From Bacillota bacterium (GTDB lineage: Bacteria; Bacillota; Clostridia; Christensenellales; CAG-138): a DNA stretch of 64,000 nt. Positions 39,983-48,018 of the stretch are shown one piece after another (position 1 is the first letter of the stretch; each line of letters opens with the position of its first letter). A program made the translations under genes and the position numbers. A model generated the notes under the pieces. It saw nothing but the letters and a program-made list of their open reading frames with translations, was not told where the DNA came from and made no database searches. The stretch lies in the NCBI GenBank assembly GCA_023400985.1, contig JAEXEN010000008.1, positions 1 to 64,000 of the forward strand. The letters run 5' to 3'.

Positions 39983-40022
39983 TGTAACGCTCCTTTCAAA
40001 AAATCAAAGCTCAAAACAATTG

Positions 40023-40454
40023 TCAGAATGGCAGCTCGTCGTCGACGTCGGTAAAGCCTTCCGGCTCAAAATCAGCGCCGCGCGCAGGCAGGCTCGACGG
40101 GGCGTGTTCAGAGCCCATATTGGAGCCTCCGTCCTGGGAGCGCGGGGTGAGGAATTCCACATCGTCCGCGATGATCTCGGTGACGTACCGTTTCGTGCCG
40201 TCCTTGCCTTCGTAGCTGCGGTTTTGCAGCTCGCCCACCACGCATACCTTGCGCCCCTGCGCGAGGTATTTTCCGCAAAGTTCGCCGAGTTGGCGCCACG
40301 CGACGATGTTGAAAAAGTCGGTGGGCCGTTCGCCGGACTGGCTTTTGTTCTTGCGGTTGACCGCGATGGAAAACGTGCAGACGGATACGCCCGAATTGGT
40401 GGTGCGCACCTCCGGGTCGCGGGTGAGGTTACCGATCAGGATTGCCCTGTTCAT
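40023..40454 (-). CDS. ssb: Single-stranded DNA-binding protein
   Basis: 143 aa. OB fold with MNRAILIGNLTRDPEVR, TFSIAVNRKN, FFNIVAWRQLGELCGKYL and KVCVVGELQNRSY; the acidic tip DDELPF is the usual docking site for repair and replication partners. It lies between rpsF and rpsR as in most Firmicutes. Confidence 0.97.
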   Translation of the reverse strand: MNRAILIGNLTRDPEVRTTNSGVSVCTFSIAVNRKNKSQSGERPTDFFNIVAWRQLGELCGKYLAQGRKVCVVGELQNRSYEGKDGTKRYVTEIIADDVEFLTPRSQDGGSNMGSEHAPSSLPARGADFEPEGFTDVDDELPF

Positions 40455-40477
40455 GCTATGCCATCCTTTCTGCCGTG

Positions 40478-40765
40478 TTAGGCGTCCTTACGGACTACGA
40501 TAAAGCGCAGGATGTTCTCGTCGTTGTTGAAGTTACGCTCGAGTTCCTTGGGGAGCTCGCTCTCGGCTTCAAAATTGACAAGCACATAATAGCCTTCCGT
40601 CTTATAGTCGATGGGATACGCCAAACGGCGCTTGCCCCACTCGTCTACGCCTTCCACGACGCCGCCGTTGGCGGCGATGATGCCCGAAAACTTCTCGATG
40701 GCAGCCTTGGTGGCTTCCTCCTCCAGTTCCGGCGTGATGACATACAGGGTTTCATACTTGTTCAC
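40478..40765 (-). CDS. rpsF: 30S ribosomal protein S6
   Basis: 95 aa. A GTG start at 40765 is preferred because GGAGG is eight bases upstream, giving MNKYETLYVITPELEEEA; a GTG at 40774 overlaps that site. DEWGKRRLAYPIDYKTEGYYVLVNF and the ILRFIVVR end are typical. It forms a pair with S18. The leader contains an 8-bp stem GCGCAGCC/GGCTGCGC (40792-40813) where S6:S18 autoregulation often acts, but I do not see the full known motif. Confidence 0.96.
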   Translation of the reverse strand: MNKYETLYVITPELEEEATKAAIEKFSGIIAANGGVVEGVDEWGKRRLAYPIDYKTEGYYVLVNFEAESELPKELERNFNNDENILRFIVVRKDA

Positions 40766-40833
40766 GCTTTTCACCTCCTTATGGTCTTATGGCGCAGCCT
40801 CAAAGGGCTGCGCAAGAAGTACGTTAGCATGAT

Positions 40834-40863
40834 ATTATAGCACAGTTCGCTAGATCGTGACAA
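40834..40863 (-). promoter_or_regulatory. rpsF operon promoter
   Basis: Minus-strand TTGTCA (40858-40863) and TATAAT (40834-40839), 18 bp apart. Directly to the right the A+T-rich island begins, so the island stops at this promoter. Confidence 0.75.
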
Positions 40864-41012
40864 GCCGTATCTTTTCTTTATCCGAGCTTACAAGAAAGGG
40901 TTATGCTCGAGGATTCGGGCAATGGAAAAACTCAGGTATGAGCCCGCAAGATTACGTTGTTACTCTTCTTGAAGAATGCAGTTGCTTATAGTTCTGAGAA
41001 AGCCATGTTTGT

Positions 41013-42656
41013 CTATTCAGTAGTCAACAACGGAATAGATACTTCCTCATCACAGAATTCGATATATTCCTTATCATGCGTGGATATAATAATTATTCTG
41101 TTTTCTTTCAAAGACTGAAGGTAGTTCTGTAAGCGTATGCGGCTTAATGTGTCCAAAGCGGAAGTTGGTTCATCTAAAAATAATATATCAGGATTTTTCA
41201 TTAAAACGCGCAACAGAGCTATTTTTTGCTTTTCTCCGCCTGATAGATTGTTTGATTTTTCGTTAATCACAGTATCTAGGCCAAGGGGAAGTGAGCTTAT
41301 AAACTCTTCCATACCTAGGCAGTGACATAATTCATTGAATTTTTCCATATCAAATTCTTCCTGATCATCAAGTGTTATATTATACTTGAGCGTATCTGGC
41401 AAGAGCATCGGTTCCTGTTCAGATACACCAATGTGATTTCTTCTCACTACTCGCATATCCAACAAATCCATAGATATCCCATTATATAGTATCTCCCCCT
41501 TATACTCATCATTATATAGGCCGATAAGTACACTTATAAGAGTGCTTTTTCCCGAACCATTCTCCCCGGTAAGTGCATATATGCTCCCTTTCTTAAATGT
41601 TACGCTACAACCATTAAACACACAATTTTCGCCATACGAAAAAATCAGGTTCCTAGCTTCCACAGACTCAATTCCTAGAGGGATTTCTGCTCCATTACTC
41701 TGCTCTTGAATGTTAAAAATATCTTTCAGACGATTGTAAGAAACGGTGGTTTCTTGTATGCTTTTCCCAAGCGTAAAGAAATACCTTGTTGCGGACATCA
41801 TCATGCCAAAATAGCTAGATATGATTGCGAAATAGCCCACTGACAAGCTGCCGCTAATAACTGAAATACCACCAAACAAAAACACCAAAACATTGGCGAC
41901 CGTCATAATAATACTATCAACACTAGCGAATAGATAATTTGTCTTCTGATATTTTAAAGCCTTGTTTAGTAGCCCTGCAAACGCAGTGGTAAGGCGTTTA
42001 ATAAAATCGTTCGCAATGCCATGAAGCTGTATAAATCTTACATTAAATAGCTGTTCATTTAGTTTCCCGAAAAACTTTGATCGTTCTTCTGCATATTCAT
42101 AGTTTATTTCATAAAGTGGTTTTTTAAATGCAGTATAGCAAAAAAAGTACAGTAAATTTAATACGATCAGAACTATTCCTAGATATATATTGAATGAAAA
42201 TATTAGAGCAAGCGGTACTATTACCATTATAACATTGATAATAATTTGCTGTAATATCCCAATACAGAATATAACCACAGCATTGGCATCGTTATTAATT
42301 CGCTGATTCAGATATGCAGTATCTTGACCCTGTGCAAATGTAATCGATACATTCTGTACGTGCCTTATAGCATCCGAATTAAGCTTGAAACCTATATCAG
42401 TTTGAATTTTTATGTATAGGCGGTTGCTGACATATCCAATAACTAAGCCTGCTATACTAAACGAGACAAAGATAACAATATATCTGCCCAAGAATGATGT
42501 ATCAGTCGCCTGAATAAGTTGATCTATAAAGCTGCCTGAAATATAGGGGAATACAACCGAGATCATACTGCTAAGCATACAGAGTAATATATAAAAGGCT
42601 AACTCTCCTTTTTTCTTCGCTAGATACTTCCCGCAAAACCTAAGTATCTGTCTCAT
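41013..42656 (-). CDS. ABC exporter, fused membrane and ATPase domains
   Basis: 547 aa; ATG 42656 after GAGGAG. Six membrane helices (about 15-300) precede the ATPase domain: Walker A LTGENGSGKSTLISVL, signature LSGGEKQKIALLRVL, Walker B DILFLDEPTSALD and the H-loop IIIISTHDKEY. There is no peptidase C39 domain, so it would export a peptide already cut by another enzyme, probably the S41 protease upstream. Codons are A+T-rich, unlike the chromosome around it. It is the last gene of the RiPP cluster and probably also gives self-protection. Confidence 0.9.
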   Translation of the reverse strand: MRQILRFCGKYLAKKKGELAFYILLCMLSSMISVVFPYISGSFIDQLIQATDTSFLGRYIVIFVSFSIAGLVIGYVSNRLYIKIQTDIGFKLNSDAIRHVQNVSITFAQGQDTAYLNQRINNDANAVVIFCIGILQQIIINVIMVIVPLALIFSFNIYLGIVLIVLNLLYFFCYTAFKKPLYEINYEYAEERSKFFGKLNEQLFNVRFIQLHGIANDFIKRLTTAFAGLLNKALKYQKTNYLFASVDSIIMTVANVLVFLFGGISVISGSLSVGYFAIISSYFGMMMSATRYFFTLGKSIQETTVSYNRLKDIFNIQEQSNGAEIPLGIESVEARNLIFSYGENCVFNGCSVTFKKGSIYALTGENGSGKSTLISVLIGLYNDEYKGEILYNGISMDLLDMRVVRRNHIGVSEQEPMLLPDTLKYNITLDDQEEFDMEKFNELCHCLGMEEFISSLPLGLDTVINEKSNNLSGGEKQKIALLRVLMKNPDILFLDEPTSALDTLSRIRLQNYLQSLKENRIIIISTHDKEYIEFCDEEVSIPLLTTE

Positions 42657-42670
42657 TTTGTTCTCCTCAT

Positions 42671-42699
42671 TTTGTTAGCTCCTAATTGTTAGCTCCTAA
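42671..42699. repeat. Tandem 14-bp repeat
   Basis: TTGTTAGCTCCTAA occurs twice in a row just upstream of the ABC exporter gene. It is short; a role in spacing or expression is possible but not shown. Confidence 0.6.
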
Positions 42700-42781
42700 T
42701 TCAGTATTGCGCATATACTATTATGGCGATGCAAGCCTGCATGATTAATTGTCTCTTTACAGATACATCATAGATTTCGTG

Positions 42782-44245
42782 TCATCTACTATCTCTCTGC
42801 CGAATCGCTTCAAGACAAGCCTCAAGCGCAGTTTGACCATTTTTTACTTCAATATCCGGCCTCGTCCCAATAAATTGGTTGCAGGTTCCATCGTCGTTAA
42901 ACGCATAATATGCTTCATAAGAAATTAAAAGGCCGCTATTCGGCAACGCAAACCAAAGCGGGAAGCTCCCCGCACCACTACCTCTTGTTCTTGTTCCAAC
43001 AAGTGTCGCAAAACCGGTTTCCTTGCAAAACACAACAAATTCTTCCGCTGCAGAAGCAGTTCCCTTCCCCGTTAGTATCCAAACACTACCTTCGTATTGT
43101 ACACTATCTTCTTTGGGCGTTAATATTTCATCATCACGCAAAACAAGCATCCAATCCATTCCCACGACTGAATCCCGTGTTACATTGGGGAACACTTCGC
43201 GCCATTCGCTATCGCTTGGCGAAAATGCTCCTTCAGGTTTATCCGCATCCCATATGTATTGGTTATAAGCACCTGATTTACCGCATTGCAAAATGCTATA
43301 TGGCGGTGTATTTTCCGTTATCAGCGAACTCACCATTTCCATCCAAAACATGCTTCCGCCACCTGGATTGTTGGATATGTCGATAATCAGATTTGGTATT
43401 TCGCGATTTTCTCTAAAAAAATTAGTACACATATCCACCATTATACGACCGTAGCCATTCGTGTCTTCGGGAGGTAAAAATTCGTTGATTTGTATATACG
43501 AAGCGTCATCAAACAGTTTCGTTCTTATATAGTTGTTATGAATGAGATACTGCTCGATTTTTTCGATATCAATATTTACACCCGAATCATCAGAGCCAAT
43601 GGTAGGAAATAAACTCTCTAATGAACCACCGCTCAAATGAGTGTATGTCTGATAAACCTTATCAGAATCAATAACAGATCTCATCCGCTTTTTATATGCA
43701 TTATCAATAATCTCTACTGGATATGAGATTGTCGAGGCGTAATTATAAGGCGAAACAACAAATAAATGTCCAATATAATTAAATCTTTTTAGACATGAGT
43801 CTATCTGGGTATAGAACTGAGAAGCAGCCAGTCCATTTTCACTGATTTTTAATAACTTAGCACGGTACTCCTCTTTAATTTCGTGATAGTCTATCCCTAA
43901 TTCAGATTCAATGATTCCGAAAAACGGGTAATTGTCCTCAAGCATTTCCCACATCACGTCATAATCCTCTAATATCTGCTGCCTGGAAAAAATCATTTTG
44001 CCGGATGAGTCGATTTCCAGTTCCGTATCATACGGAAACGGAAAATTTTCTGAATCGGCAAACTTAGTGTAGGGGATTGGTGACTCCGTTGGGCTAACAG
44101 CTATCGTGGGTGTCGGCACGGGTGTAGGTATTACCGTTACAGGGGGCGCAATTGCAGGTTCTGGTTCGATATTGACAGTGCAACACCCGTATATCAAACA
44201 CATTAGTATTGCAAATGCAAAAGCCACCATATTCTTAATCTTCAT
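42782..44245 (-). CDS. Secreted S41-family protease lipoprotein
   Basis: 487 aa. Lipoprotein signal MVAFAFAILMCLIYGC with the lipid Cys at about 21, then a Pro/Thr linker. The S41 (tail-specific or C-terminal processing) protease core has NNPGGGSMFWMEM, WILTGKGTASAAEEFV with the catalytic Ser, and LVGTRTRGSGAGSFPLWFALPNSG, ending FIGTRPDIEVK. No PDZ domain is evident. In this cluster it may remove the leader from the Cys-rich peptide outside the cell. It is 153 bp from the precursor gene and A+T-rich like its neighbours. Confidence 0.88.
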   Translation of the reverse strand: MKIKNMVAFAFAILMCLIYGCCTVNIEPEPAIAPPVTVIPTPVPTPTIAVSPTESPIPYTKFADSENFPFPYDTELEIDSSGKMIFSRQQILEDYDVMWEMLEDNYPFFGIIESELGIDYHEIKEEYRAKLLKISENGLAASQFYTQIDSCLKRFNYIGHLFVVSPYNYASTISYPVEIIDNAYKKRMRSVIDSDKVYQTYTHLSGGSLESLFPTIGSDDSGVNIDIEKIEQYLIHNNYIRTKLFDDASYIQINEFLPPEDTNGYGRIMVDMCTNFFRENREIPNLIIDISNNPGGGSMFWMEMVSSLITENTPPYSILQCGKSGAYNQYIWDADKPEGAFSPSDSEWREVFPNVTRDSVVGMDWMLVLRDDEILTPKEDSVQYEGSVWILTGKGTASAAEEFVVFCKETGFATLVGTRTRGSGAGSFPLWFALPNSGLLISYEAYYAFNDDGTCNQFIGTRPDIEVKNGQTALEACLEAIRQRDSR

Positions 44246-44400
44246 GAGTATACCTACCTAGCCTTTCGGTGCTGAATGAACTTATAGTCGGTGGGTTAGC
44301 GGTATGGATGTATTTAACCGATACTAGTTGGATAGCTAATTAGTGTTCAATACCACCAACCCATATTACCCAGCCTAGATCCTAACTGCTACCAGATGGA

Positions 44401-44628
44401 TTAATTACCGCCAAACGGCAACAATTTGCCTTGGCATGACATAGTGATGCATTTACTGGGGCAAATATCTATATCCTTAGCAACGCAATTACTGCCAAGG
44501 CAGGTACATGTATTACTGCCGTTACAGGAACATGAATATGGCGAACATTGGGGCTGACAATAAGTACCTTGATAACATATGCAATCTCCTGTAATAGAAG
44601 CTAATTGCGGCAAAACTAAAAACTCCAT
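44401..44628 (-). CDS. Cysteine-rich RiPP precursor peptide
   Basis: 75 aa; ATG 44628 after AAAGGAGGGAGG. A short leader-like start (MEFLVLPQLASITGD) is followed by a core with 12 cysteines: CIC, CQPQC, CSC, CTC, then C, CPSKC and C, ending in LLPFGGN. It is rich in Ser, Asn and Gly. Its place 60 bp after a radical SAM/SPASM gene, with a protease and exporter downstream, marks it as the substrate. The modification could be Cys-to-alpha-carbon thioethers (sactipeptide) or beta/gamma links (ranthipeptide). No close named family is recalled; CLI_3235- and Clo7bot-type Cys-rich peptides are the nearest idea. Confidence 0.85.
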   Translation of the reverse strand: MEFLVLPQLASITGDCICYQGTYCQPQCSPYSCSCNGSNTCTCLGSNCVAKDIDICPSKCITMSCQGKLLPFGGN

Positions 44629-44688
44629 AACCTCCCTCCTTTCCTTGACTATCCAACATAGTATCAGCACAACAACACGGCTATTACG

Positions 44689-46041
44689 TTAACCATTTAC
44701 TTCATTAGCATCATTATCTTTTTGCTGTTTTAAATATGGCGCAATAAGCTCCAAATAATCGTTCAATCGGTATTTCATTATATTACAGCGAATATTACTC
44801 CTGAACAGCCTTCTGTTCGGACAGCCTCCCATACACAGTGGAAGATAATTGCACTTTGAACATTCTTTATCTTGTGTTGGATCATACATTAAGTATTTCA
44901 GCATCACAGCAGTTTCATTGGTTTGGCTATCAGCAGACAGATTTAATAAATCCCCAACAGACATGTTTTCGACCCCTATGTCATTCCAACATTTATATAA
45001 CTTGCCGTCTGCGTTAATAACTAGGCTATTATTCGCATCAGCTCCACAAGCGTTGGCAACCAAGTGGGGATACGAGTTAGCAATGTTGTCTCTATGTTTA
45101 ATAGTATAGTTAAAATTAATAATTGAAAACTCTTGAGGATGGAAACAAGTGCTCTCAGCATAACAGTCATTTGGCGTTTCAACCATGCCTAAATACGGAC
45201 GGGTTATATTCTTTAAATCATGCTGTTCAAGGATTTCAAGAACTCGATCAACTTGGTCCACGTTATGCTTATCAGTATTGATTCGTATATTAACTGGGCA
45301 AGGCAAAATATCTTTTACCGTCTGTAGATTTGATATTATTCTATTAAATGTGGGTTGCCCTCCTGCTAACGGCCTGCGTTTGTCATGTTCCTCGGGTGTG
45401 CCGTCTAACGTTACCTGAATGGTTGATATTTTAAAACTCTTGAACTTTTCAACATATTCAGGTATTAGAAAGTATCCATTAGTAACGACTCCAGCTCCAT
45501 ATTCTATTTTGTTTTTGTCACAAATCTCAAGAAACCGCGTTGTTAGGCTCTCAATTATGCCCATTGCTAGAAGAGGTTCTCCACCATACCATGTAACATT
45601 TAAATGCATAATAGAATTTGCGCGTGCCTCTACAAATTCCACAATTTTATCCTGAACATTATCTGACATCGTAACAGACCGGATGCTATCCTTTTCATAA
45701 CAATATATGCAACGAAAATTGCAATCGGATGTGGGAGCAATTGTCAAACCTAGACTAGACGTGTTATATCGACCTTGAAGAAGATTAAAACGAATTAATT
45801 CAAATTCATCTATATCATCACGCAGTATGTATCCGCCTCGTTCTAAATCAGATAGCAATTTTTCGTCAAGGATTGATTGCCCAGATTCCTTAAAATCTTT
45901 GTACATTGCGTATTTTTCTTCGTCAATTAAAGCAAGAGCATTCGTCCGCGAGTTATACAAAACACGTTTATTACCATCACCTTCACCTTTGTATGGCAAT
46001 ACGAAATTATAACGAGATACTTTGTGATTAATGATATTCAT
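44689..46041 (-). CDS. Radical SAM/SPASM peptide-maturation enzyme
   Basis: 450 aa; ATG 46041 with TAGGAGG nine bases upstream. Residues 1-95 form a peptide-recognition-type N-domain (RVLYNSRTNALALIDEE, ERGGYILRDDIDEFELI). The radical SAM site is CNFRCIYCYE (about 107-116), with WYGGEPLL and VTLDGTPEEHDKRRPL. The SPASM region carries the auxiliary cluster cysteines (NACGADANN, KLYKCWND, CSKCNYLPLCMGGCPNRR, RCNIMKY). Such enzymes install thioether or carbon-carbon links in Cys-rich peptides. It is the first gene of the cluster and precedes its likely substrate. Confidence 0.92.
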   Translation of the reverse strand: MNIINHKVSRYNFVLPYKGEGDGNKRVLYNSRTNALALIDEEKYAMYKDFKESGQSILDEKLLSDLERGGYILRDDIDEFELIRFNLLQGRYNTSSLGLTIAPTSDCNFRCIYCYEKDSIRSVTMSDNVQDKIVEFVEARANSIMHLNVTWYGGEPLLAMGIIESLTTRFLEICDKNKIEYGAGVVTNGYFLIPEYVEKFKSFKISTIQVTLDGTPEEHDKRRPLAGGQPTFNRIISNLQTVKDILPCPVNIRINTDKHNVDQVDRVLEILEQHDLKNITRPYLGMVETPNDCYAESTCFHPQEFSIINFNYTIKHRDNIANSYPHLVANACGADANNSLVINADGKLYKCWNDIGVENMSVGDLLNLSADSQTNETAVMLKYLMYDPTQDKECSKCNYLPLCMGGCPNRRLFRSNIRCNIMKYRLNDYLELIAPYLKQQKDNDANEVNG

Positions 46042-46147
46042 GACTATACCTCCTATAAACTGTGATTTACTGGCATTGTAAAAGAATGGAGAATATCCTT
46101 CGCATAATAATATGTTTGGATTTGATTTCATCATAAGGGAATTCAAA

Positions 46148-46153
46148 ATTATA
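46148..46153 (-). promoter_or_regulatory. Possible -10 box of the RiPP operon
   Basis: Minus-strand TATAAT, about 107 bp before the radical SAM start. No consensus -35 is found 16-18 bp upstream, so the operon may need an activator or another start site. Confidence 0.35.
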
Positions 46154-46270
46154 ATACAAAGCTTTCGTTTACTTTTGCACCTTTCATAAAACTAAAAAAA
46201 AATCGGCGAGACAAGTCCTATATAATTTTAAAGTCTTATTTTAAAATTTAGTATTCAAACAAATAGTTAA

Positions 46271-46314
46271 CCATGACGTTTATGGGAAATTAATTTTTTC
46301 CGTAAACGTCATGG
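46271..46314. terminator. 12-bp inverted repeat between gltX and the RiPP operon
   Basis: CCATGACGTTTA (46271-46282) and TAAACGTCATGG (46303-46314) pair perfectly and extend inward through GGGAAA/TTTTCC. It lies 150 bp after gltX and could end its transcript. The rest of the 422-bp gap (46042-46463) is A+T-rich and holds no gene that I can see. Confidence 0.5.
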
Positions 46315-46463
46315 CTTTTATGATGTAGATGTGTTATTTATTACAATATATTGGTGTAATTTAGAATTCTAAAATCTTTTTACAATGTACCAAGTGCAAT
46401 TACACACTTTTTGGTAAAAAGCAAATTACTACTTAGTAAATTTGCTCACTTCAAGTAACGTAA

Positions 46464-47942
46464 TCAATTTGAAAAATAACCCTCGCGACTGTTATGATTA
46501 AGCTTTTTAAGCCCGAACCGCAGCCGCCTTAAGGCCTCCTCGCGGCCCAAGAGGACCGCGATCTCGATGGCACCGCCGGGCGTCACCTGTTTGCCCGCGA
46601 GCGCGATGCGTACCGGCCACAAAAGCGTGCCGTTTTTAACCTGCATCTCTTCCGCCATGCCCATCAAAAGCGCGTGGAGGCTCTCCTCCGTCCAATCGGG
46701 AAGAACCTCGAGCGCGGGAAGCACGGCGTTTAGCATGTCCTTTGACACAGCGGCGTCGGTCTTGGACTTTTTATTGGTAAAAAGCTCCGTGTCGTAGCCT
46801 TCGTCCAAACGGGCAAGGAAATCCACCATTTCGGGTATCTGGCTGAATATTTCCACGCGCGGCTGCAAAATGCGGCAGAGGATGGAGGCATCCATATGCG
46901 CGATACCCGCCGCCTCGTAATAGGGCATTGCGTACGCGGTGAACTCGGTCTCCGTAAGGTCGCGCACATACTGCGCGTTGAGCCACATGAGCTTGTTTGG
47001 GTCGAAAATAGCATTGGACTTGCTCAGGCCCTCCACGGAGAACGCCTCGACAAGCTCGGCAAGCGTGAAGCGCTCGCGCTCATCGCCGGGATTCCAGCCG
47101 AGGAGCGCGATGTAGTTGACGACCGCCTCCTTTAAATAACCCTTAGAAATAAAATCGGCATACGAGGCGTCGCCGTCGCGCTTGCTCAATTTATGCTGCG
47201 CGTCGCGCATGATGCTTGTCAGGTGGATATACTCAGGTATCTCCCAGCCGAAACCCTCGTAAAGGAGGTTATATTTGGGTGCGGAGGAAAGGTACTCCTG
47301 CCCGCGTATCACGTGCGTGATGCCCATGAGGTGGTCGTCCACGACGTTTGCGAAATTGTAGGTGGGCATGCCGTCGGCCTTTATAAGCACGTTGTCGTCA
47401 AGGTCGGCGTTTGGCACGGTGATGGTACCGAAGATCATATCCGTAAACGAGGTCGTTCCTTCGGCGGGAATGTTCTGGCGGATCACGTACGGCGTACCGG
47501 CCATGAGCTTTTTCTCGATCTTGTCCGCGCTCAAATGCAGGCAATGCTTATCGTATTTGAAAGTCTCGCCGCGCGCGGCGGCTTCCTCGCGGCGCGCATC
47601 GAGCTCCTCTTTGGTGCAGAAGCAGCGGTAGGCGTGCCCGCTTTTGATGAGCTCCTCGGCGTAAGGGCGGTAGATATCCTTGCGCTCGCTTTGCACATAG
47701 GGGCCAAAATCACCGCCCACATCGGGACCCTCGTCCCATGTGATGCCTACGTCCTTGAGCGTGCTGAAAATAAGCTCCGTAGCGCCTTCCACGAAGCGCT
47801 CCTGATCGGTATCCTCTATGCGCAAAAGGAATTTGCCGTCCTTTGAGCGGGCAAACAGGTACGCGTACAGGCCGCTCCTTAAGTTGCCGATGTGCATATA
47901 GCCCGTGGGCGACGGCGCAAAGCGCGTGCGAACGGTGGACAT
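46464..47942 (-). CDS. gltX: Glutamate--tRNA ligase
   Basis: 492 aa; ATG 47942 after AAGGAGG. Class I motifs: FAPSPTGYMHIGNLRSGLY (HIGH region), RIEDTDQERF and KLSKRDGD (KMSKS-like). The anticodon-binding C-domain ends KKLNHNSREGYFSN; the last dozen codons are A+T-rich and fall at the edge of the island, so the C-terminus may have been changed by the insertion. It charges tRNA-Glu. It follows glnS by 76 bp. Confidence 0.94.
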   Translation of the reverse strand: MSTVRTRFAPSPTGYMHIGNLRSGLYAYLFARSKDGKFLLRIEDTDQERFVEGATELIFSTLKDVGITWDEGPDVGGDFGPYVQSERKDIYRPYAEELIKSGHAYRCFCTKEELDARREEAAARGETFKYDKHCLHLSADKIEKKLMAGTPYVIRQNIPAEGTTSFTDMIFGTITVPNADLDDNVLIKADGMPTYNFANVVDDHLMGITHVIRGQEYLSSAPKYNLLYEGFGWEIPEYIHLTSIMRDAQHKLSKRDGDASYADFISKGYLKEAVVNYIALLGWNPGDERERFTLAELVEAFSVEGLSKSNAIFDPNKLMWLNAQYVRDLTETEFTAYAMPYYEAAGIAHMDASILCRILQPRVEIFSQIPEMVDFLARLDEGYDTELFTNKKSKTDAAVSKDMLNAVLPALEVLPDWTEESLHALLMGMAEEMQVKNGTLLWPVRIALAGKQVTPGGAIEIAVLLGREEALRRLRFGLKKLNHNSREGYFSN

Positions 47943-47964
47943 AGGTGTTTCCTCCTTGATTATA

Positions 47965-47992
47965 TACGGTGGCATGTGGGCATGCCACCGTA
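47965..47992. promoter_or_regulatory. Perfect 12-bp hairpin in the gltX leader
   Basis: TACGGTGGCATG and CATGCCACCGTA around TGGG. It lies between glnS and gltX without a T-run, so it may protect or separate transcripts rather than terminate. Confidence 0.55.
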
Positions 47993-48018
47993 CGGTAAAA
48001 TCGCTGAATGTGTTGCGG

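Noticed and set aside
40790..40815. S6:S18 autoregulatory RNA in the rpsF leader
   Set aside because: A hairpin is present, but I could not match the conserved parts of the described motif, so it is only mentioned under rpsF.
40857..40991. A 44-codon plus-strand frame starting at GTG 40857 (contains MSPQDYVVTLLEE), possible gene remnant at the island edge
   Set aside because: It overlaps the rpsF promoter, has no ribosome binding site and I recognise no family; too short to support.
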